A stretch of DNA of 64,000 bases from Mollicutes bacterium (GTDB lineage Bacteria > Bacillota_I > Bacilli_A > Izemoplasmatales > Izemoplasmataceae): NCBI GenBank assembly GCA_003553945.1, contig PWEL01000025.1, positions 1-64,000 of the forward strand. The letters run 5' to 3'. Both the position numbers and the translations under genes were made by a program. Below, in pieces: positions 36,073-44,647 of this stretch; the first letter of the stretch is position 1, and every line of letters begins with the position of its first letter. Below the pieces are notes generated by a model. That model was not told the origin of the DNA, searched no databases, and saw only the letters and a list, made by a program, of their open reading frames with translations.

Positions 36073-36084
36073 TTTTAATATAAT

Positions 36085-36111
36085 ACTATATCATACTGAA
36101 CGAGTTGTCAA
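36085..36111 (-). promoter_or_regulatory. Promoter of the pseudopilin transcript
   Basis: A perfect -35 box TTGACA (36106-36111) overlaps the engB stop region. TGATATAGT provides an extended -10 (TATAGT at 36085-36090). The spacer is short (15 bases). Confidence 0.5.
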
Positions 36112-36692
36112 GCTCCCTCTCTCAATGAGGCGCTGTCTTCGGTGAAGATTCCGCGGACTTGCTCGACATTCATCCCATCCTTCGAGAAGGGGATGACGTC
36201 GATGTCTTCGGTGAAATGGGACTCGAGGCGCTCGATGTAGTGCTTTCGCCTGCCCTTGGAGATCTTGTCCGTCTTGGTGGCGACGATGGTGAAGGGGACG
36301 TTGTGATGCGCTAGGTATTCAGCCATCAACAGATCGTCCTCGAGGGGCGGATGCCGGAAGTCCACAAGCAAAAGGGCGTGTCTCAAGACACCACGGGTGG
36401 CGATATAGGTCTCGACCATCTCGCCGAAGGTCTCGCGCTCGCGCTTGCTCTTCTTCGCGTAGCCATACCCCGGTGCGTCGACGATATAGAAGGCGCGGTC
36501 GACACGGTAGAAATTGAGCGTGCGCGTGCGCCCGGGCTTCTGGGAGATATAGGCGATATTGCGGTTCAGGACGGTGTTGATGAGCGTGCTCTTGCCGACA
36601 TTGCTTCTGCCGAGGAGGAGATATTCATCGAGGCCGTCCTCGGGGAAATCCGACGGCGTGGCGACGATCTTCGGCTGTTCGACTTTGTACAT
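36108..36692 (-). CDS. engB: Ribosome biogenesis GTP-binding protein EngB (YsxC)
   Basis: EngB is a TrmE-Era-type GTPase needed for 50S assembly. The 194 residues show G1 GRSNVGKS (28-35), G3 DAPGYGYA and G4 TKTDK. It follows lon, the usual Firmicute order. The short gap between them holds a hairpin and the ribosome binding site. Full length. Confidence 0.96.
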   Translation of the reverse strand: MYKVEQPKIVATPSDFPEDGLDEYLLLGRSNVGKSTLINTVLNRNIAYISQKPGRTRTLNFYRVDRAFYIVDAPGYGYAKKSKRERETFGEMVETYIATRGVLRHALLLVDFRHPPLEDDLLMAEYLAHHNVPFTIVATKTDKISKGRRKHYIERLESHFTEDIDVIPFSKDGMNVEQVRGIFTEDSASLREGA

Positions 36693-36714
36693 GGCTTCAC
36701 CTCTTCATGAAGAA

Positions 36715-36736
36715 AAGGCAATCCGGAGATTGCCTT
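36715..36736 (-). terminator. Hairpin between lon and engB
   Basis: AAGGCAAT (36715-36722) pairs with ATTGCCTT (36729-36736). On the minus strand it is followed by TTCTTC, a weak tail. It may act as a partial terminator or mRNA processing site that lowers engB relative to lon. Confidence 0.5.
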
Positions 36737-39065
36737 ATTGCTGGATCAGTGATTGTTCAAGCACGGCGCCTACGCTGTCGACTGTCTGGATGTCGATGGC
36801 TTCGCGTACTTCATCGGGGACATCGTCGATGTCGCGGGAATTCTCCTCGGGGATGAGGATTTTCTTGAGACCGCCCCTGTGCGCGGCGATGGCCTTCTCT
36901 TTAAGGCCGCCTACCGGAAGGATGCGTCCGCGGAGCGTAATCTCGCCCGTCATGCCGATGGTGGGGTCGACTTTCTTGTTGGTGAGGGCGCTGATCAGGG
37001 CGATGGCGATGGTGATGCCTGCGCTTGGTCCGTCCTTGGGGATCGAGCCCTCGGGCACGTGGATATGGACGTTGCTGTTTTCGAAGATGTCCTTGCTGAC
37101 GCCGAAGGTCTCGTGGTTGGCCTTGACATAGGAGAGCGCCGCCTCGGCGGATTCCTTCATGACATCGCCGAGCTGTCCGGTGAGCGAGAGCTTGCCGTTG
37201 CCTTTGTAGTAGGCGACTTCAACGGCGAGCGTGTCGCCGCCGAACTGGGTATAGGCGAGGCCGGTCGCGAGGCCCACCTGCGGTTCCTTGTCGGTCGCGG
37301 AGCGGACATACTTGGGCTTGCCGAGGAAGTCCTCGAGGTTGTCCTTCGTGACGTCGACTTCCTTCTCCTCCTTGGCGAGGATGCGCTTGATGGCCTTGCG
37401 TACGATCTTGCCGATGACCCTGTCGAGCTGTCTGACGCCGGCCTCACGCGTGTACTCGCGGATCATGCGCATGATGGCGTCCTCGGAGATGGAGAGTTTC
37501 TTCTCTTCAAGTCCGTGCGTCTCGAGCTGCTTGTGGATGAGATGGCGCTTGGCGATGTTATATTTTTCGATCTCGGTGTAGCTCGAGAGCTCGATGATCT
37601 CCATGCGGTCCCTGAGGGGTGCGGGGATGTTGCCGAGGTAGTTGCCGGTCGTGATGAAGAGGACCTGCGAGAGGTCGTATTGGTCTTCTAGATAGTGGTC
37701 GCTGAAATATTTGTTCTGGCCGGGGTCGAGGACCTCGAGCATTGCGGACGAGGGGTCGCCCTTGTAGTCGTAGCCGAGTTTGTCGATCTCATCGAGGAGG
37801 AACAGCGGGTTGATGACCTTGGCCTTGCGCATGCCTTGAAGAATGCGGCCGGGGAGCGCGCCGAGGTAGGTCCGCCTGTGTCCGCGGATCTCCGATTCGT
37901 CCTTGATGCCGCCGAGCGACTGCTTGACGAACTTGCGGTTGAGCGCCGTGGCGACGGACTGGGCGAGCGATGTCTTGCCGACGCCGGGCGGGCCGACGAG
38001 GCAGAGGATGGTCTGGGGATTCTTGCCGGTCAGGAGCTTGACGGAGAGATATTCAACGATGCGCTCCTTGACCTTCTCAAGCCCGTAATGCGTCTCTTCA
38101 AGTGTCCGCTGGGCCTTCCTGATATCGGTCTCGTCCTCGCTTTTCTCCTGCCAGGGGAGGTCGATGAGGAAGTCGAGGTATGTGCGGATCACGCCGCTCT
38201 CGCCGCTGGATGCGGGGAGCGATTCGTAGCGAGAGAGCTCATAGAGGGCCTTCTCCTCGATATGCTCCGGCATGCCCTTGGCTTTGATCTTCTCGCGGAG
38301 GTCTTCTATCTCGGATTCCTTCTTGGCCTTGTCGCCGAGTTCTTCCTGGATGGCGCGGAGCTTCTCGCGAAGATAGTACTCGCGCTGGTTCTCGTCGATG
38401 TTCTTCTTGACGGTGCGGTTGATCTTCTCCTCGATCTCGCTCATGTGGCGCTCTTTCTCCATGTCCTGCAGGAGATAGTTGAGACGCTGTTCGACAGAGT
38501 CGGTCTCGAGGTATTTGAATTTTTCATTCTCGGCGATCTTCAGGTTGCTCGCGAGCTTGTCGACGAGCTTGTCGCTGCTGATGCCGGACTGGATCGCCTC
38601 GAGGCACTGCTTGGGGTTGTTGAGGAGGGACTGCGCGTTCTCAGTGACCTGCTTTTGGATCATGCGGACGAGCGCGACCTCTTCATCCTGGTCCTTGAAT
38701 ACCGAGGGACGGGTCTCGAAACGGACGTTCATATAGGGGTCCGTCTGCTCGTATTCCTCGATCTCCGCCCGTACGATGGGGTCGAACTTGACCTTGAAGT
38801 TGCCGTTGGGCAGCTTGATCTTGATGCCGATCTTCGCGACGACGCCCCACGAAAGCATATCCGACTCGCCGGGTTCCTCGACGTTCGGATCCTTCTGTAT
38901 GAGAAGCAGCACATAGCTGTCGTGATTGCGTTCAGCTTCTAAGAGCGCGCTCTTGGAAAGCGAACGCCCCACCTCGGTGCGTACGTCCGTGTTGGGAAAG
39001 GGAGCGAGACCGCGTATGGCGATGCTCGGGAGCGATTGTTGTACTTGTTCTTGGGAATCAAACAT
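36735..39065 (-). CDS. lon: ATP-dependent protease Lon
   Basis: Lon degrades damaged and regulatory proteins in the cytoplasm. The 776 residues have the N-terminal LON domain (about 11-200), a coiled helical linker, AAA+ Walker A GPPGVGKTS and the C-terminal Ser-Lys protease domain with PKDGPSAG. The start follows GAGGTGACC. clpX, usually located between tig and lon in Bacilli, is absent here. Confidence 0.97.
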   Translation of the reverse strand: MFDSQEQVQQSLPSIAIRGLAPFPNTDVRTEVGRSLSKSALLEAERNHDSYVLLLIQKDPNVEEPGESDMLSWGVVAKIGIKIKLPNGNFKVKFDPIVRAEIEEYEQTDPYMNVRFETRPSVFKDQDEEVALVRMIQKQVTENAQSLLNNPKQCLEAIQSGISSDKLVDKLASNLKIAENEKFKYLETDSVEQRLNYLLQDMEKERHMSEIEEKINRTVKKNIDENQREYYLREKLRAIQEELGDKAKKESEIEDLREKIKAKGMPEHIEEKALYELSRYESLPASSGESGVIRTYLDFLIDLPWQEKSEDETDIRKAQRTLEETHYGLEKVKERIVEYLSVKLLTGKNPQTILCLVGPPGVGKTSLAQSVATALNRKFVKQSLGGIKDESEIRGHRRTYLGALPGRILQGMRKAKVINPLFLLDEIDKLGYDYKGDPSSAMLEVLDPGQNKYFSDHYLEDQYDLSQVLFITTGNYLGNIPAPLRDRMEIIELSSYTEIEKYNIAKRHLIHKQLETHGLEEKKLSISEDAIMRMIREYTREAGVRQLDRVIGKIVRKAIKRILAKEEKEVDVTKDNLEDFLGKPKYVRSATDKEPQVGLATGLAYTQFGGDTLAVEVAYYKGNGKLSLTGQLGDVMKESAEAALSYVKANHETFGVSKDIFENSNVHIHVPEGSIPKDGPSAGITIAIALISALTNKKVDPTIGMTGEITLRGRILPVGGLKEKAIAAHRGGLKKILIPEENSRDIDDVPDEVREAIDIQTVDSVGAVLEQSLIQQ

Positions 39066-39099
39066 ATGGTCACCTCATTTAACAGTGTGCGCTATGGCA

Positions 39100-39128
39100 A
39101 ATATACCGTATCCTGCGTCACTGTGCAA
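39100..39128 (-). promoter_or_regulatory. Promoter of lon
   Basis: On the minus strand TTGCAC (39123-39128), 17 bases and TATATT (39100-39105). No perfect CIRCE or CtsR operator was found nearby. Confidence 0.7.
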
Positions 39129-39206
39129 TTTATTAACACTGACATGAGTGCATGCGCATTTATTATGCATTATACAAATCATTTAGCGTTTAGGCAATGA
39201 AAAAGG

Positions 39207-39237
39207 TAAAAAAATAGTGTGTCCGAAAACACACTAT
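39207..39237 (-). terminator. Terminator after ptsH
   Basis: ATAGTGTGT (39214-39222) pairs perfectly with ACACACTAT (39229-39237). On the minus strand a run of T residues follows. Confidence 0.9.
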
Positions 39238-39500
39238 CACTCCGTCAGACCGAGTTCCTTCATCGTCTCGACGAGTGTGTCGAGCACTTCCTCTGCGTCA
39301 TCGCCGTCGGCTTCTAGTGTCACTTCGGCGTTCTGCGGGATGCCGAGTGACATCACGCCCATGACGCTCTTGAGGTTCGCCTCGTTGTCCTGATAGGAGA
39401 TCTGGATGGTGTTTTCGTAAGTGCCCGCTTTCTTGGATAGCTGAGAGGCGGGACGGGCATGCATTCCCGCTTCATCTGTGATGGTCACAGTCCGTTTCAT
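39237..39500 (-). CDS. ptsH: Phosphocarrier protein HPr
   Basis: HPr carries phosphate from enzyme I to sugar permeases and, in Firmicutes, to GlpK. The 87 residues contain the active-site histidine in GMHARPAS (His14) and the HPr-kinase serine in LKSVMGVMSLG (Ser45). Ser45 implies catabolite control through CcpA-like regulation, though neither hprK nor ccpA is in the window. The start overlaps the HAD gene upstream by four bases. A terminator follows at once. Confidence 0.96.
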   Translation of the reverse strand: MKRTVTITDEAGMHARPASQLSKKAGTYENTIQISYQDNEANLKSVMGVMSLGIPQNAEVTLEADGDDAEEVLDTLVETMKELGLTE

Positions 39501-40309
39501 CGGTTTTCACCTTCTTTAAAGATGTCATGATGGGCGAGCGTATCCGCGACCCCGTCCCTGTCAGCTTCAAGACGTGTCACGAATGTCGCCGCCTGTTTCG
39601 CCTTAATTGTACCATTTTTCATCGCGAATGAAAAACGAACCGCTTGCAGCATCTCTTCATCGTTGTCGTTGTCGCCGAATACGGCGACCTCTTCGGAACT
39701 CAGACCGTAATAGGCAATCAAGCGGCGTATGGCCGTGCCCTTGTCCGCGCCTATAGGTGTGATGTCGAGGAAGGTGTCCTGGCTCTTCGTTACATGGGCG
39801 GAGAGAGGCTCAAAGCGTTTCTGGAGCGCTTCTTCCTGCTTCTGGGTCTTGAGTTCGACAAGAATCTTGTAGGCATCGATGCCGCACAGATACTCGAAAT
39901 CATCGGTGTATTTGATATCGAAGGAAGCGCCGGCCGACCTTGCGAACGCTTCAATCAGCCGCATGCGCTCACTGTCCGGGCCGACGATGCGCTCTCTTTG
40001 ATAGATCGCGACACTGACACCCGCCTCGAATGCGTCTTCGAGGACCTTCCTCTGGGCATCCTTTTCAATGATTGTCTCGACGAGCGTCGTGTCCGCCTCG
40101 ATGATCGCGCCGTTATTGTAGATGGCGGCGGAGACGACGCCGATGCGCTCTATGAAAGGGCGGGCCGTCGATTCGGTGCGGCCCGTGGCCACAGCGACAT
40201 CGACGCCGCGTGCATCGAGGGCGCTCAGGGCTTCGACGGTGCGCTCGGAGAGATGCTTGTCGCTATGAAGCAGAGTGTTGTCAAGGTCGAACACGGCGAG
40301 TTTAATCAT
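39497..40309 (-). CDS. Cof-type HAD phosphatase
   Basis: This 270-residue HAD hydrolase of the Cof subfamily (IIB cap) has motif I FDLDNTLL (Asp8, Asp10), motif II TGRTES and motif IV GDNDNDEEML. Such enzymes remove phosphate from sugar phosphates or nucleotide-like metabolites. It is translationally coupled to ptsH, which hints at a link with sugar phosphate metabolism. The specific substrate is unknown. Confidence 0.9.
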   Translation of the reverse strand: MIKLAVFDLDNTLLHSDKHLSERTVEALSALDARGVDVAVATGRTESTARPFIERIGVVSAAIYNNGAIIEADTTLVETIIEKDAQRKVLEDAFEAGVSVAIYQRERIVGPDSERMRLIEAFARSAGASFDIKYTDDFEYLCGIDAYKILVELKTQKQEEALQKRFEPLSAHVTKSQDTFLDITPIGADKGTAIRRLIAYYGLSSEEVAVFGDNDNDEEMLQAVRFSFAMKNGTIKAKQAATFVTRLEADRDGVADTLAHHDIFKEGENR

Positions 40310-40321
40310 ACGTCACTCCCT

Positions 40322-40350
40322 AAAAAAACACTTCCGCGGAAGGGTTTTTT
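40322..40350 (-). terminator. Terminator of tig
   Basis: AAAAAACnCTTCC-GC-GGAAG-GTTTTTTT on the minus strand forms a stem with U-rich 3' arm. Confidence 0.8.
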
Positions 40351-40355
40351 GCGGT

Positions 40356-41642
40356 TCATTTGATTTCAAGATTGTCAACAAGGAAATCAATGGTCTTCTT
40401 GAAGATGACCTCCTGGCGGACAGCCGAATCCTGTACCTGGCTGCGCACCTGTTCGACATCCATGTCGTGCTGCTCGACGAGCTCCTTGAGCTTCTCTTCC
40501 ACTTCTTCGTCGCTCGCTTCGATGCCCTCGGCCTTCGCGATGGCGTCGATGGTGAGGTTATAGCGGATGGAGCGTTTCGCATCGCGGCGAAGGTTCTCTT
40601 CGAATTCCTCTTTGTCCATACCGGTGAGCTGAAGGTAGGTGTCGAGGTCGATGCCGTATTGCTGGGCCTGACGCTTGGTGTTGTCCTTCATGCGGTTCTT
40701 CTCTTCTTCAATCATCTCGTCGGCGATGGTCATGTCCGCTTCCTCGCTGGCTTTCTCGACGGCGAAGTCGATGATCTTGTTTTCGTTTGTCTTCTGTTTC
40801 TGTTCTTCGAGGTTCTTGCGGGTGTCTTCCTTCAGATCCTCGACCGTCTCGATGTTCTCCTTGTCGAGGTCCTTGACGAATTCATCGTCGAGTTCCGGCG
40901 TCTCTTTGACTTTGACTTCATGGATCTTTACTTTGAACGTGGCGTCCTGTCCGGCGAGCTTCTCGACCTGATAGTCTTCAGGGAACGACACTTCGATCTC
41001 GCCTTCGTCGCCAGCCTTCATGCCGACGAGCTGTTCCTCGAAGCCGGGGATGAAGCGCTGCGCGCCGATTTCAATCTCCTGGTTCTCGGCATTGCCGCCT
41101 TCGAACGGCTCACCGTCGATGAAGCCTTCGAAATCAAGGACAACGGTGTCGCCTTCCTCGATAGTGCCTTCTTCCTTGACGACGAGTTCCGCTTGCTGTT
41201 CACGGAGCTTGTCGATCTCCTTCTGAATATCTTCTTCAGAGACTGTGTCTTCGGGTTTTTCGTATTCGAACCCTTTATACTGACCCAGGGTCACTTCGGG
41301 CTTGATCGCGACCGTTGCCGTATACGTGAACGGCTTGCCCTTTTCGATGTTATGCACATCGAGGTCGATCTGGGGCTGGGAGACCACCGCGAGGTTCTCA
41401 TCGGTGACCGCTTCGGTGTAGGTCTGCTGGATGACGTGGTTCAGCGCGTCTTCGTAAAGCGTTTCAACGCCTTTTTTCTGTTCATAGACGGCACGGGGTG
41501 CCTGTCCTTTCCTGAATCCTTCAATCTCGACATCGTCCTTGATCTTCTCATAGGCGTGGTCCAATCCCTCTTCGAACTGTTCAGGGCTGACCTCTACGGT
41601 GATCTTGACGCGAGAGTCGTCTAGATATTCAACTTTAGCCAT
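40356..41642 (-). CDS. tig: Trigger factor
   Basis: Trigger factor is the ribosome-bound chaperone and prolyl isomerase. The 428 residues have the ribosome-docking signature EGFRKGQAPR in the N domain, an FKBP-type PPIase domain (about 160-245) and the long helical C-terminal domain. The start MAKVEYLDD at 41642 follows GGAGGTACC. It is a single gene with its own promoter and terminator. The usual clpX-lon neighbours are separated by the HAD and ptsH genes. Confidence 0.96.
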   Translation of the reverse strand: MAKVEYLDDSRVKITVEVSPEQFEEGLDHAYEKIKDDVEIEGFRKGQAPRAVYEQKKGVETLYEDALNHVIQQTYTEAVTDENLAVVSQPQIDLDVHNIEKGKPFTYTATVAIKPEVTLGQYKGFEYEKPEDTVSEEDIQKEIDKLREQQAELVVKEEGTIEEGDTVVLDFEGFIDGEPFEGGNAENQEIEIGAQRFIPGFEEQLVGMKAGDEGEIEVSFPEDYQVEKLAGQDATFKVKIHEVKVKETPELDDEFVKDLDKENIETVEDLKEDTRKNLEEQKQKTNENKIIDFAVEKASEEADMTIADEMIEEEKNRMKDNTKRQAQQYGIDLDTYLQLTGMDKEEFEENLRRDAKRSIRYNLTIDAIAKAEGIEASDEEVEEKLKELVEQHDMDVEQVRSQVQDSAVRQEVIFKKTIDFLVDNLEIK

Positions 41643-41673
41643 TTGGGTACCTCCTAAATTTAATCCGCGGTTA

Positions 41674-41701
41674 ATTATAACACATGGCGCGTGTTTGTAA
41701 A
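41674..41701 (-). promoter_or_regulatory. Promoter of tig
   Basis: On the minus strand TTTACA (41696-41701), 16 bases and TGTTATAAT (TATAAT at 41674-41679). Confidence 0.75.
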
Positions 41702-41766
41702 TGCAAACGCTAAATCGGCTTATATAAAATACCGTTGAAACCGCACATAAAAAACAGCGATATTTT

Positions 41767-42243
41767 TTAGATGCTGTGCATGAGCGCGATGAGCTCCCGC
41801 CGCTGGATCTGGTTGAGCACAGCGTCGCCCGTCTCCTTCCCCAGGTATTCGAGCGCTTCCTCCAAGGGGACGAAGCGGGGGGTGAGACCGAGGCGCTTTT
41901 CTTCCTCGGAGCGTTCAAGGGGGCGCTTGCATTCGCCGGGCCTTACGCGGAAGAAATCGTGGTGCCACACGGAATCAACGAAGTGCTCCTTGATCCTCAC
42001 CGATGGCTCCGCGTGCTCCACATCGCAGCCGCTCTCTTCACGGACCTCCCGTCTTACGGCCTCTTCAGGCGATTCATCGGGATGAACGCCGCCGCCGGGA
42101 AGTGTGACATGGCCGGAATGCTCATGGAACAAAAGACAGACCTCGCCGTCTTTCTCAATGATGGCCCGGGCGCCGCGATGCGGCGTCAGATGCGCGACAT
42201 CCTCCTTGTTCAGTTCGTCCGCGAAAATCTCGATGGTGATCAT
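41767..42243 (-). CDS. NUDIX hydrolase
   Basis: This 158-residue protein has a complete Nudix box from GGGVHPDE to REVREESG (about residues 50-72). The family splits nucleoside diphosphates linked to another group. It starts in a four-base overlap with the rnjA stop. The substrate cannot be predicted; the HHD-rich central region suits an MutT/DHNTP-like member. A weak ACAGC/GCTGT hairpin with T residues follows. Confidence 0.9.
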   Translation of the reverse strand: MITIEIFADELNKEDVAHLTPHRGARAIIEKDGEVCLLFHEHSGHVTLPGGGVHPDESPEEAVRREVREESGCDVEHAEPSVRIKEHFVDSVWHHDFFRVRPGECKRPLERSEEEKRLGLTPRFVPLEEALEYLGKETGDAVLNQIQRRELIALMHSI

Positions 42244-43916
42244 TCTTTCACCACGTCGATGAGTACGGGGATGACGATCGGACGGCGGTTCGTGCTTTTC
42301 GAGAGATAGCGGCTCACCTCGTTGCGCACGGTGTCCTTGAAATCCTTCCAGTCGATGCGCTTCTTCTTGAGCTTCTCGGCGGCGACGTCCTTATAGATGG
42401 CCTTGACTTTCTCGATCATCGCTTCGTTCTCCTTCATAAAGACGAACCCTCTCGAGACGATGTTAGGCTCCCCCACCATGGATTTTTGCTTCGGGTCGAT
42501 GTGGCCGATGACAAGCATGACCCCATCCTGGGAGAGAATCTCCCTGTCCTTGAGCACGACATCGTGGAGGTCGCCCTCCAGTATGCCGTCGACCAGCGTG
42601 TCGTCGGTATCGACGCTGCGCACGATGCCCTTCGGCTCCCCATCCTCAAAGCGGAACACCTGGCCGTTGTCGAGGGTATGCACACGGTCGCTCTCATACC
42701 CGAGGCTCCCGGCAATCTGTTCGAGTGCGAAGAAATGGCGGTACTCCCCGATTACGGGGATGATGTGGGAGGGCCTCAGGATATTGGTGAGCAGCTTGAT
42801 GTCCTCGCTCCTCGCATGCGCCGCGGGAAGTGTGGCGGGATCGATCTTGGTGATGGTGATGTCATGCCGCGCCAGGATATCGAGCGTTTTGGCGGCGATC
42901 TTCTCCGTGCCCGGGACCGGCGGGGTCATGAGGATGACATTGTCGGTCTCGTTCAAATGGATCAGCCTGTCGAGTTTCCTCACCATCCGCTGGAGCATGT
43001 AGAAGGGTTCATGACGGTCGCCGGTGACCAGCACGACGGCGTCTTCGAGTGTGTTCTTGTTTTTCTCGTCGATGAATTTCAACGTCAGGAGTTTCTCTTT
43101 GGGAATCTTCAAGGCGCCCAGATTGATCGCGATATCGACCATGCGCTGCGCCTTCCTGCCGATGATCGCAATCTTCCTGTCGTACTCGAGGGCGATGTCG
43201 ACCGCTTTCTGGATCCGGAAGATATCCGTGGAGAAGCACGAGATGACAACCCTTGCGGGCGCGTTCAGAAACGCTTGATTGAACTGGTATTCCAGCTCCC
43301 TCGTGGTGTGGGAGTATCCGCTCTCCTCGGCCCCGAGCGTTTCAGTAAGCAGCGCGAGGACATCCTGGCGTGCGATGTGCGCGAGGCGCTCGAAGGACGT
43401 GGCATAGGCGCTGCTCACGTTCTGGTCGAAGGTGTAGTCGGGACTGTAGACGATGACGCCGTCTTCCGTCTTGAACGCCATGCCGACTGATTCGGGGATG
43501 GAGTGCGTCGTCTGGTAGAAAGATATTTCGACGTTCTTGAAATTAAAGACGCTGTCCTTGTCGATGGTTATGAGCTTGAAATCCTCCTCCGGGAGGGATT
43601 GTTCTTTCAGCGCGTCCTTGAGAAGCGCCAACGTGAAATAGGTGCCGTACACCGGGATGTTGATCTCCTTCAAAAGCTTCGGTGCGGCGCCTATGTGGTC
43701 TTCGTGGCCGTGGCTTAGAAAAAGGCCCTTGATGCGGCTCTGGTTGTGGACGAGATAGGAATAATCGGGAAGAATGGCGTCGACGCCATAGAGCTCGTCG
43801 GTGGGGTATTTAAGACCGGCGTCGAGAATGTAGATGGCCTGGTCGATCTCCAGACAATACATGTTCTTGCCGTCTTCCCCCAGACCGCCGAGGGCGAAAA
43901 AATCGATGCGACTCAT
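42240..43916 (-). CDS. rnjA: Ribonuclease J
   Basis: RNase J is the metallo-beta-lactamase-fold 5'-exonuclease/endonuclease of Firmicute mRNA decay. The 558 residues show the zinc motif SHGHEDHIG near 74, the beta-CASP domain and the C-terminal dimerisation domain. Only one copy is seen here; Bacilli often have two. The start follows GAGGAGG. It is coupled to a NUDIX gene. Confidence 0.95.
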   Translation of the reverse strand: MSRIDFFALGGLGEDGKNMYCLEIDQAIYILDAGLKYPTDELYGVDAILPDYSYLVHNQSRIKGLFLSHGHEDHIGAAPKLLKEINIPVYGTYFTLALLKDALKEQSLPEEDFKLITIDKDSVFNFKNVEISFYQTTHSIPESVGMAFKTEDGVIVYSPDYTFDQNVSSAYATSFERLAHIARQDVLALLTETLGAEESGYSHTTRELEYQFNQAFLNAPARVVISCFSTDIFRIQKAVDIALEYDRKIAIIGRKAQRMVDIAINLGALKIPKEKLLTLKFIDEKNKNTLEDAVVLVTGDRHEPFYMLQRMVRKLDRLIHLNETDNVILMTPPVPGTEKIAAKTLDILARHDITITKIDPATLPAAHARSEDIKLLTNILRPSHIIPVIGEYRHFFALEQIAGSLGYESDRVHTLDNGQVFRFEDGEPKGIVRSVDTDDTLVDGILEGDLHDVVLKDREILSQDGVMLVIGHIDPKQKSMVGEPNIVSRGFVFMKENEAMIEKVKAIYKDVAAEKLKKKRIDWKDFKDTVRNEVSRYLSKSTNRRPIVIPVLIDVVKE

Positions 43917-43945
43917 AGTGCTGCCTCCTCTTGCAATATCATATC

Positions 43946-43954
43946 ATTATAACA
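43946..43954 (-). promoter_or_regulatory. Extended -10 promoter of rnjA
   Basis: On the minus strand TGTTATAAT (TATAAT at 43946-43951), followed by the rnjA leader of about 25 bases. Confidence 0.6.
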
Positions 43955-44053
43955 TATACAGAGAAAACACGCTGCCTTCCGCACAGTTTTCCCCGGATTT
44001 TTTCAAAGAATTTACACGTCGCATATGATACACTGGAACCGAGGTGAGCGACG

Positions 44054-44632
44054 GTGATCAAATACCCTACCACGAAGAAACGCTATCAACGCCCCAGAAT
44101 CGGCAAGCAGAACCGCGGCATGGCACTCGAGAAACTCATAGACGCCTCCAACCAGCACTACCGCGAGAGCGGCCGGGCCGTCATTCACAAAAAACCGACC
44201 CCGGTCCAGATTGTCAACGTCGACTATCCTGAAAGGGCGCGGGCGAAGATAACGGAAGCCTACTACCGAAGGCCCTCCACAACGGATTACAACGGGATAT
44301 ACAAGGGCCGCTACATCGATTTCGACGTCAAGGAGACGCATCACGAAACCTCGTATGCGCTCAAGAACATCCACCAGCATCAGATCGAGCATCTCCGCTC
44401 GGTGCACCGCCATGGCGGCATCGCCTTCCTGCTGATCCGCGTCGCCGCCGAGGACGCCATCTTCCTTCTGCCCTTCGAGACGCTTGAGAAATTTCTAGAA
44501 CGGGCGAAGACGGGGAGGAAGTCAATGACGCTCGAAGAGATCGCGGCGAACGGCTACATCGTCAGGGAGACACTCGCACCCCGAATCGACTATCTCGAGG
44601 CTGTGGACCGTTATATAAAAGGTCAAGCGTGA
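44054..44632 (+). CDS. recU: Holliday junction resolvase RecU
   Basis: RecU resolves four-way junctions and is the Firmicute counterpart of RuvC. The 192 residues show the family blocks NRGMALEKLI, HKKPTPVQIVNVDYP, STTDYNGIYKGRYIDFDVKET and HQIEHL, with the metal-binding acidic residues in place. The start is GTG, with GAGGTG seven bases upstream. The usual neighbour ponA is not present. It is monocistronic with a shared terminator. Confidence 0.95.
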   Translation: MIKYPTTKKRYQRPRIGKQNRGMALEKLIDASNQHYRESGRAVIHKKPTPVQIVNVDYPERARAKITEAYYRRPSTTDYNGIYKGRYIDFDVKETHHETSYALKNIHQHQIEHLRSVHRHGGIAFLLIRVAAEDAIFLLPFETLEKFLERAKTGRKSMTLEEIAANGYIVRETLAPRIDYLEAVDRYIKGQA

Positions 44633-44647
44633 AGGCTTGACCTTTTT
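44617..44647 (+). terminator. Bidirectional terminator between recU and glgC
   Basis: AAAAGGTCAAGC (44617-44628) pairs perfectly with GCTTGACCTTTT (44635-44646). T runs exist on both sides. It overlaps the recU stop and the glgC stop region. Confidence 0.9.

Noticed and set aside
39120-39160. Possible CIRCE-like operator before lon (CACT...AGTG inverted repeat)
   Set aside because: The arms are too short and the spacing does not match TTAGCACTC-N9-GAGTGCTAA.
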